From Microbacterium sp. (lineage in GTDB: Bacteria > Actinomycetota > Actinomycetes > Actinomycetales > Microbacteriaceae): DNA of 41,905 bases. The notes below the pieces were generated by a model. The model was given only the letters and a program-made list of their open reading frames with translations, did not search any database and was not told where the DNA came from. The stretch is taken from contig JARBUN010000005.1 in the NCBI GenBank assembly GCA_029239635.1, positions 1 through 41,905 of the forward strand, written 5' to 3'. Shown piece by piece: positions 35,550-41,905 of this stretch (position 1 is its first letter; every line of letters starts with the position of its first letter). Position numbers and translations under genes: made by a program.

Positions 35550-36880
35550 GATCCCCGCATACCTCTGTCGACCCCGTCCTGAGCCCGCGCGTCCGCACCA
35601 TCACCTCGGTCCTGATCGCGGCGGTCGTCCTGAGTTCGTTCGTCGGACGCTACGACCTGCCGATAGCGGGCTTCCGCGTGCGCATCGAGCAGGTCGTGCC
35701 TCTCCTGCTCGTCGCCTGGATGGTGGGACACCCGGTGCTGAGGCGAGCCTTCCTCCGCGCCGCCCGGCATCCTGTGCCGCTGGTCTATGCCGCCTTCGTG
35801 GCGTGGAACGTGGTGACCACCCTGGTGTTCTCGCCCAGCCTCGGCTGGAGTGCATCGATCTTGATCTGGCTGACGATCGATCTGCTCCTGCTGATCTCGC
35901 TGATGGCACTGACCCAGGGGGCGAACCTGGCCGAGCGCCTCGGCCGCCTTTCGGTCGCACCCTGGGCGCTGGTCGGGTTCACCGCCTTCGCGGTGGCCAA
36001 CCTCACGCGCGGCCGGGTGTCTTTCGGTGCCGACTTCGACTACCTGTACGAGGTCTATGTCGCGCGCGCGACCGCGATCGAGGCGAACATCTATGCGTCG
36101 ATCCTCGTCTTCTGGACCCTGCTCGCCATCACCCGGCGCGGTCTCTCACGCATGGAGATCGCGGCGATCGCGATCGCCGTTCCACTGGGCCTGATCGCAT
36201 CGCAGACGCGAACGGCTGTGTTCAGCCTCCTGCTGGGGCTCGTCGTCTTCGCCGCCTACACTCTCGTGACAGATCGACTCCCGGCACGGGAACGCTGGCG
36301 CCGGATACTTCCCGCCGCGATCGTCGCCTGCACGGTCGTCTTCTCCTACGGAGTCCTCGCTGCCTCGGGTGGCACCGCACCGGCGGATCGCACGCTGAGC
36401 GGGACGTCCTCCCCGTCGCCCGGGGCGACACGCGAGCCCGACCCCAGCAATCCCGAGCAGCAGAACAAGATCGGAGACATCGACTTCGACGGTGGAACGA
36501 TCGGGTTCCGCATCACGGTCGCTGAACTCGCGGCCGAAGACATGCACGGCGTCAAGCTGTGGTTCGGAAACGGCACGAACACCTTCGGCCTCCGCCACGA
36601 ACAGCCGGGTACTCCGGGGGTGACCGGGCACATCATCATGCTCCCCGTCCAGGTGCTCTACGACGGAGGCATCGTCGGGCTCGGGTTGCTCGGGGCATTC
36701 TTCGTGACTGTCTACGCCTGCGTCCCAAGACGACGTCGGCCCGTCGCGGCCGGCCTGCTCGCCGCCTACGTGCTCTCGGCGACGCTCACGAGCATGTTCT
36801 GGTTCGCCGTGACCTGGATCCTCGTCGCCGTCCTCGTCCGGCCTGAATCAGCGTCCGAACGTGACCTCGGCGACGCCTGA
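35546..36880 (+). CDS. O-antigen ligase/polymerase family membrane protein (Wzy-like), set 2
   Basis: A 444-residue integral membrane protein with about ten to twelve membrane segments. A large outer loop (about 270-350) is rich in Pro, Ser and Asp and contains KLWFGNGTNTFGLRHEQPG, comparable to the ligase/polymerase loop. It shares topology but little visible sequence with the polymerase at 25358-26731, so the two probably act on different units. GTG start in a GTGA overlap; the 3' end overlaps the next gene by 20 nt. Confidence 0.85.
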   Translation: MRSPHTSVDPVLSPRVRTITSVLIAAVVLSSFVGRYDLPIAGFRVRIEQVVPLLLVAWMVGHPVLRRAFLRAARHPVPLVYAAFVAWNVVTTLVFSPSLGWSASILIWLTIDLLLLISLMALTQGANLAERLGRLSVAPWALVGFTAFAVANLTRGRVSFGADFDYLYEVYVARATAIEANIYASILVFWTLLAITRRGLSRMEIAAIAIAVPLGLIASQTRTAVFSLLLGLVVFAAYTLVTDRLPARERWRRILPAAIVACTVVFSYGVLAASGGTAPADRTLSGTSSPSPGATREPDPSNPEQQNKIGDIDFDGGTIGFRITVAELAAEDMHGVKLWFGNGTNTFGLRHEQPGTPGVTGHIIMLPVQVLYDGGIVGLGLLGAFFVTVYACVPRRRRPVAAGLLAAYVLSATLTSMFWFAVTWILVAVLVRPESASERDLGDA

Positions 36881-38090
36881 CCCCCCTCAGCCGCATCGCG
36901 CTCGCAGCGTGGTGTTGCTCACCGCGGTGTCGGCTCTCTCGGCGATCTCCCCCCTCATCGCCTTGCCGCTCATCAGCCGGGCGGCTGGTCCCACCGGCTT
37001 CGCCGAGATCGCGATCGGTCAAGCGCTGGGAACGCTGGCAGCCACGCTCATCACGTTCGGCTGGGCTGTTCGCGGACCCGTCGAAGCAGCGCGCTCGACA
37101 CACCCCGCCCGCGTCTTCCGCGCGAGCGTGGCGGTGCGCGGCGCGAACAGCGTCGTGGCCCTCCCCGCGGTCGCGGTGGTCGCGGCGATCGCGAGCCATT
37201 CCCCCGACCATGCTCTCGCCGTCGTGTCCGCGCTGGCCTTCGCCCTGCAGGGGCTGTCACTGAGCTGGTATGCGGTCGGCGTCGGACGCCCGACGCTCGC
37301 CCTGGCCTTCGACGCCCTGCCACGCATCATTCTCAACCTCGCGGGCGCGGTACTCGCCCTCGCGGTCGGTCAGGCTCTGGTCTACCCCGTCGTCCTCCTG
37401 ATCGGGACGCTCGTCGCGTTCCTCGTCGCGACGTGGGCCATCGGTTTTCGGGAACGGTTCTCGGTGCGCGTCACCCTCTCAGACGCGGCCGCGTCGTATC
37501 GGGGCGGGTGGCGCACGGCGACGGCGGCGGCTCTCCTGACGTTCTCCGAGACGGCGCCCCTCTCGACGCTCGGCGTCGCGGGCTCGCCCGCAGCGGTCGC
37601 TTTCGCGCCCTTCGACCGCGTGCTCAAGTACGGCTACATCGGCGTTTACATGATCTCGTCGTCCTTCCAGGGCTGGGTGTCGTCCGCTCATGGAGCGGCG
37701 GGTCTGCATCGCATGCGGCGCGCCGTCGGCATCCACGCGGTCCTGGGCCTGGTCCTGGGAACGCTGTTCGCCACAGTCACCCCATGGGCGACGCCCATCG
37801 TGCTGGGAGACGGATTCGCGATCGCCCCGCTCACCGCTCTGTTCGGGGGGATCGCGCTCGCAGCGATGACCGTGGGGACGGCCTTGGGCGTGTGCGTCGT
37901 CCTCCCGGCGGGGCGCGACCGTTCTTACCTGGTGGCGGTCGGGGTGGGCGCGCTCCTCGTCATACCCGCCGTGCTGACCGGCGCAGCGTTCGTCGGTGTC
38001 GCGGGCGCGGCGGGAGCCGTGGCAGTCGTCCAGCTCGCCGTCCTCACCGCGCTCGGGCGGGCCGCATTCCCCACCCTCCGCGGACGCTGA
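36861..38090 (+). CDS. Polysaccharide flippase (Wzx/MOP superfamily), set 2
   Basis: A 409-residue membrane protein with about twelve hydrophobic segments. The N-terminus VVLLTAVSALSAISPLIALP followed by ISRAAGPTGFAEIAIGQALG matches the start of O-unit flippases. It is shorter than the set 1 flippase and not closely similar. The start is probably the GTG at 36861, inside the end of the polymerase gene. Last gene of this operon; only 6 nt separate it from the converging membrane protein gene. Confidence 0.87.
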   Translation: MTSATPDPPQPHRARSVVLLTAVSALSAISPLIALPLISRAAGPTGFAEIAIGQALGTLAATLITFGWAVRGPVEAARSTHPARVFRASVAVRGANSVVALPAVAVVAAIASHSPDHALAVVSALAFALQGLSLSWYAVGVGRPTLALAFDALPRIILNLAGAVLALAVGQALVYPVVLLIGTLVAFLVATWAIGFRERFSVRVTLSDAAASYRGGWRTATAAALLTFSETAPLSTLGVAGSPAAVAFAPFDRVLKYGYIGVYMISSSFQGWVSSAHGAAGLHRMRRAVGIHAVLGLVLGTLFATVTPWATPIVLGDGFAIAPLTALFGGIALAAMTVGTALGVCVVLPAGRDRSYLVAVGVGALLVIPAVLTGAAFVGVAGAAGAVAVVQLAVLTALGRAAFPTLRGR

Positions 38091-38096
38091 CGCGAA

Positions 38097-38879
38097 CTAC
38101 GCGAGCACGAAGCCGGCCACCGACATCGCGACCCACACGGTCGTGAAGACGATGCCCAAGACGATCGCGCCCCACAGACGCCGCGACAGAGCGACGAAGA
38201 TCCCGGCCGCGACCCCGAAGACGACGGGCAGCGCCACCGGCATCCCGCTGACGTCGCCGCGGAAGACGATCGGGATGATCGCGAACGCGACCGCAGCCAC
38301 GACAGCGGCGATCGCCCGGGACCAGACGGCGGGAAGGCGCGGCTCGGTGACGCGCAACGTCAGCGGGAGGAGGAATCCCGAGGCGAACACCGTCAGCATG
38401 CCGATCACGACGTAGGGGACGAACACTCCGAGGACCAGCCATCGCGGCGACAATGCCCCGAAAGCGGGCCAACCTCCCCCGCCGGCAAAGATTCCGGCGA
38501 AGAAGGGCATGATGGCACCGAGGACGACGCCCCAGAGCACATCGAGACCGCGCAGGCTCAGAAAACCCTCGGGGCGGCACTTCCCGAGAAGCGCGATGCC
38601 CGTGACGCCCACGATGACGGATGCCACGGCACCGCCGAGACTGTGACCGGCGGCACCGTCGAACGCCACCGTCACGAGAAGACCTACGACCACCCCGACC
38701 ACCAATGCCGTCGCGGCGAGGGCCAGGGGGATCCACCACCCATTCCGTTGAGCAGGGCGGTCGCCGCCCGATGTCCGTGACGCCGTCAGACGCGCGGGGG
38801 CCTTGGCGACGTCCACCATCTGCGCGTCGCGGGCCTCTCGACGGGAGCGGCGGCTGGGCTCGACGGGGGCGGTGTCCAT
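38097..38879 (-). CDS. Membrane protein of unknown function
   Basis: A 260-residue protein with a basic, Arg-rich cytoplasmic N-terminus (about 1-45) and seven or so membrane segments. Glycine-rich loops such as GIFAGGGGWPAFG join the segments. I recognise no family and no catalytic motif. The ATG at 38879 has no clear ribosome-binding site. TAAACT lies exactly 6 nt before it, the spacing for a leaderless transcript. It does not share an operon with its neighbours and may belong to the ancestral region between tuf and rpsJ rather than to the polysaccharide locus. Confidence 0.75.
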   Translation of the reverse strand: MDTAPVEPSRRSRREARDAQMVDVAKAPARLTASRTSGGDRPAQRNGWWIPLALAATALVVGVVVGLLVTVAFDGAAGHSLGGAVASVIVGVTGIALLGKCRPEGFLSLRGLDVLWGVVLGAIMPFFAGIFAGGGGWPAFGALSPRWLVLGVFVPYVVIGMLTVFASGFLLPLTLRVTEPRLPAVWSRAIAAVVAAVAFAIIPIVFRGDVSGMPVALPVVFGVAAGIFVALSRRLWGAIVLGIVFTTVWVAMSVAGFVLA

Positions 38880-38885
38880 CAGCCC

Positions 38886-38891
38886 AGTTTA
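38886..38891 (-). promoter_or_regulatory. Candidate -10 box for a leaderless transcript
   Basis: TAAACT on the minus strand ends 6 nt before the ATG at 38879, so transcription would begin at or next to the A of the start codon. The TAnnnT pattern and the lack of a ribosome-binding site support this. No -35 element is seen. Confidence 0.4.
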
Positions 38892-38950
38892 GAGGGGCCG
38901 ATCATCCCGCCCGGGCTCCGTACCCCGCGCGACGGCATCCGGGAACGACG

Positions 38951-38978
38951 AAGGGCCGGGCCCGAAGGCCCGGCCCTT
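38951..38978 (-). terminator. tuf terminator
   Basis: A perfect 11-bp stem (38951-38961 with 38968-38978) closes on a 6-nt loop 22 nt after the tuf stop. Read on the minus strand it is followed by CGTCGTTCC, slightly T-containing. It is the best terminator in the window and marks the right border between the tuf transcript and the inserted locus. Confidence 0.75.
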
Positions 38979-39000
38979 GCCGAGTGGAGTCTGAAGAGAC

Positions 39001-40141
39001 TTACTTGAGGATCTTCGTGACCGTGCCGGCGCCGACGGTGCGGCCACCCTCACGGATCGCGTAGCCGAGGCCCTCTTCCATGGCGATCGGCTGGATGAGC
39101 TCGACCGACATCTCGGTGGTGTCACCGGGCATGACCATCTCGGTGCCCTCGGGCAGCGTGATGACGCCGGTCACGTCCGTGGTGCGGAAGTAGAACTGCG
39201 GGCGGTAGTTCGTGAAGAACGGGTTGTGGCGGCCGCCCTCTTCCTTGGACAGGATGTACGCCGTGCCCTCGAAGTTGGTGTGCGGGGTGACCGAACCGGG
39301 CTTCACGACGACCTGGCCGCGCTCGACGCTCGTCGAGCTGCTTGTGGAACATCTCGATACCCGTGACGATGGTCTTCTGCGTCGGGCGGATGCCGACGAT
39401 CTCGACCTCGGAGTTGATGGCCAGCGTGCCGCGCTCGGCGCGACCCGTGACGACCGTGCCACGACCGGTGATCGTGAAGACGTCCTCGATGGGCATCAGG
39501 AACGGCTTGTCCTTGTCGCGCACCGGGTCCGGGATGGACTCGTCGACGGCTTCCATGAGCTCGACGATCTTGTCGACCCACTCGGCGTCGCCCTCGAGAG
39601 CCTTGAGGCCCGAGACGCGGACGACGGGGGCGTTGTCGCCGTCGAAGTCCTGGCTCGAGAGCAGCTCGCGGACCTCGAGCTCGACGAGCTCCAGGATCTC
39701 CTCGTCGTCGACCATGTCGCTCTTGTTGAGCGCCACGAGCAGGTACGGCACGCCGACCTGCTTCGCGAGCAGCACGTGCTCGCGCGTCTGAGCCATCGGG
39801 CCGTCGGTGGCGGCGACCACGAGGATCGCGCCGTCCATCTGCGCGGCACCGGTGATCATGTTCTTGATGTAGTCGGCGTGACCGGGCGCATCGACGTGCG
39901 CGTAGTGACGCTTCGGGGTCTCGTACTCGACGTGCGAGATGTTGATCGTGATACCACGCTGACGCTCTTCAGGAGCGGAGTCGATGGACGCGAAATCGCG
40001 CTGCACGTTGGTGGCCGACGGGTACTTGTCGGCGAGCACCTTCGAGATTGCGGCGGTGAGCGTGGTCTTGCCGTGGTCGACGTGACCGATCGTTCCGATG
40101 TTCACGTGCGGCTTGGTCCGCTCGAACTTGGCCTTAGCCAC
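39001..40141 (-). pseudogene. tuf: Elongation factor Tu, frameshifted by a 53-nt internal deletion
   Basis: EF-Tu delivers aminoacyl-tRNA to the ribosome. The GTG start at 40141 has GGAGG upstream and gives [16 protein letters not shown]. The GTPase boxes [13 protein letters not shown] and NKSD are intact. Residues 1-271 read to HKQLDE (39329), then the frame breaks. Translation resumes one frame over at [11 protein letters not shown] (from 39327) and ends normally in VTKILK at 39001. The two parts are 271 and 108 residues. The 18 residues expected between them bring the total to 397, the usual length. So 53 nt are missing, within domain II. EF-Tu is essential, so a sequence or assembly fault is more likely than a true pseudogene. 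Confidence 0.93.
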
Positions 40142-40222
40142 TGGGTCCTCCAGAGAGTGCGGTGTGAAGTTGTGAACCCGTCGAGTGGCCTCATCGACCT
40201 CCGGCGGGAACCAGGAGAACAC

Positions 40223-40250
40223 GGGATGCGGCGGCGGACCGCCGCATCCC
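40223..40250 (-). terminator. Hairpin in the fusA-tuf spacer
   Basis: A perfect 12-bp GC-rich stem (40223-40234 with 40239-40250) closes on a 4-nt loop, 7 nt after the fusA stop. Without a T-run it may be a partial terminator or a processing or attenuation site that sets the ratio of EF-G to EF-Tu, since tuf downstream must still be transcribed. No separate tuf promoter was found in the 115-nt spacer. Confidence 0.6.
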
Positions 40251-40256
40251 GGGCGA

Positions 40257-41905
40257 TCACTCGCCCTTGTTCTTCTGGACGATCTCGTCGGCCACGGCGC
40301 GGGGCACCTCGGCGTAGCTGTCGAACTCCATCGAGTAGACGGCGCGACCCGAGGTCTTCGAGCGCAGGTCACCGATGTAGCCGAACATCTCGGACAGCGG
40401 GACGTTGGCACGGACGACCTTGACGCCGGCCGCATCCTCCATCGACTGGATCTGTCCACGACGCGAGTTCAGGTCGCCGATGACGTCGCCCATGTACTCC
40501 TCGGGAGTACGGACCTCGACCGACATGATCGGCTCGAGGATGACGGGGTTCGCCTTGCGGACCGCCTCCTTGAAGCCCATCGAGCCGGCGATCTTGAACG
40601 CCATCTCGGACGAGTCGACGTCGTGCGATGCACCGTCGAGCAGGATCGCCTTCACGCCCACCATGGGGTAGCCGGCGAGCACGCCGACGTTCATGGCGTC
40701 CTGGAAGCCCTGGTCGGTGGGTCCGATGTACTCGCGCGGGATGCGACCACCGGAGACCTTGTTCTCGAACTCGTAGGTCTTGTCGGCCGTGACCTCGAGG
40801 GGCTCGAGCGCGAACTGGATCTTCGCGAACTGACCCGATCCACCGGTCTGCTTCTTGTGCGTGTAGTCGTGGCGCTCGACGGTCTTCTTGATCGTCTCGC
40901 GGTAGGCCACCTGCGGCTTTCCGACGTTCGCCTCGACGCGGAACTCGCGCTTCATGCGGTCCACGAGGATGTCGAGGTGCAGCTCGCCCATGCCCTTGAT
41001 GACGGTCTGGCCGGTGTCCGAGTTCTGCTCGACGCGGAACGTCGGGTCCTCCTCGGCGAGCTTCTGGATCGCGAGACCCAGCTTCTCCTGGTCGGCCTTG
41101 GTCTTGGGCTCGATCGCGACCTCGATGACCGGCTCGGGGAACGTCATCGACTGTGACCGGCGGTCACCGAGTCGACCGGGTTCTCCTTGTTGGCGTACAT
41201 CTGGAAGATCTTCCCGATGCGCTCCTTCTTGGACTTGGTCGAGTTGACGACCTGTCCACCGGAGTCCAGGTGACCGGAGTACACGCGGATGTAGGTCAGA
41301 CGACCGAAGAAGGGGTGCGTCACGATCTTGAACGCGAGAGCCGTGAACGGCTCGTCGCGGTCGGCGTGGCGCTCGATGACGATCTCTTCGTTCTTCGGGT
41401 CGTGCGCCTCGATGGCGGGCACGTCGAGCGGCGACGGCAGGTAGTCCACGACCGCGTCGAGCATGGGCTGCACGCCGCGGTTCTTGAACGCCGAACCGCA
41501 CAGCACGGGGTAGATCTGCGAGCTGACGGTGAGCTTGCGGATGGCGCCCTTGATCTCGGCGACCGTGAGCTCCTCACCGCCGAAGTACTTCTCGAGGAGG
41601 GCGTCGTCGGTCTCGGCGACGGTCTCGAGCAGCTTCTGGCGGTACTCGGCGGCCTTGTCGGCGAGGTCGGCGGGGATCTCCTGGACGTCGTACTTCGCGC
41701 CCATGGTGACATCGCCCTTGGCGTCTCCGGCCCAGACCAGCGCACGCATCTCGACGAGGTCGATGACCCCGAGGAAGTCGTTCTCCGCGCCGATCGGGAG
41801 CTGGATGACGAGGGGCTTCGCCTTCAGCTTGTTGATGATGGTGTCGACCGTGAAGTAGAAGTCGGCGCCGAGCTTGTCCATCTTGTTGACGAAGCAGATG
41901 CGCGG
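40257..41905 (-). pseudogene. fusA: Elongation factor G (partial at right edge), frameshifted by an internal deletion of about 76 nt
   Basis: EF-G drives ribosomal translocation. The N-terminal part lies beyond the right edge; the window begins within [14 protein letters not shown], the NKMD guanine-recognition box. The frame is normal to [11 protein letters not shown], then breaks near 41150 and ends in SR-stop (TGA, 41144-41146). It resumes in another frame at [18 protein letters not shown] and continues intact to VQKNKGE at 40257. Family proteins have about 25 residues between these blocks, so roughly 76 nt are absent from domain II. As for tuf, an assembly fault is the simplest explanation. 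It is followed by tuf in the usual str-operon order. Confidence 0.92.

Noticed and set aside
38097..38879. CAAX/CPBP-type membrane protease
   Set aside because: The size and segment number are similar, but the paired glutamates and the histidine motifs of that family are absent.
39320..39340. Programmed frameshifting in tuf
   Set aside because: Restoring the frame alone would still leave 18 conserved residues missing, and no slippery sequence is present. The data fit a block deletion.
1..41905. CRISPR arrays, tRNA or rRNA genes, insertion sequences, integrases
   Set aside because: I saw no regularly spaced repeats, tRNA-like clover folds, transposase or integrase motifs on either strand, so lateral transfer of the locus has no visible mobile-element trace.

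Overview
The window is very GC-rich and dense in genes, with many ATGA/GTGA start-stop overlaps, frequent GTG and TTG starts, and ribosomal and elongation-factor proteins of actinobacterial type. It most resembles Microbacteriaceae, probably Microbacterium; that is a judgement from protein character, not a database match.

Layout. Both ends are translation genes on the minus strand: fusA (cut by the right edge) and tuf on the right, rpsJ and rplC (cut by the left edge) on the left. About 38 kb lies between tuf and rpsJ, and nearly all of it is a surface or exopolysaccharide locus. From left to right: signal peptidase I (+) and a small helical protein (-); a coiled-coil membrane protein plus DUF4012 pair (-); a Wzz/BY-kinase fusion with a low-molecular-weight tyrosine phosphatase (+); GDP-mannose dehydratase, a partner reductase and three glycosyltransferases (+); a membrane O-acyltransferase with an SGNH domain (+); a secreted clan GH-A glycosidase (+) facing a 1531-residue secreted heparinase-type lyase (-); a minus-strand block with a GT2, a VanZ-like protein, a GT39-like transferase, a polymerase, a flippase, a pyruvyltransferase-like protein and a glycosyltransferase; GtrA and a small membrane protein (+); a second DUF4012 protein (-); a plus-strand block with a DUF1972-type glycosyltransferase, a hexapeptide acetyltransferase, another glycosyltransferase, and a second polymerase and flippase; and an unassigned membrane protein (-).

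How it fits together. GDP-sugar synthesis feeds the soluble glycosyltransferases. Two flippase/polymerase sets suggest two repeat-unit polymers, or one polymer and one diversified copy. The kinase/phosphatase pair would control chain length, and acyl, acetyl and pyruvyl groups would decorate the chains. Two secreted degradative enzymes could trim or recycle the product. No polyprenyl-phosphate priming glycosyltransferase is visible, so chain initiation must be encoded elsewhere.

The main anomaly is that three translation genes lack internal blocks relative to their families. rpsJ lacks about 93 nt in frame, tuf lacks 53 nt (frameshift) and fusA about 76 nt (frameshift), while the 38 kb between them reads intact. 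As written EF-Tu and EF-G cannot be made, so an assembly fault in conserved sequence is the likeliest cause, but it should be checked against reads.
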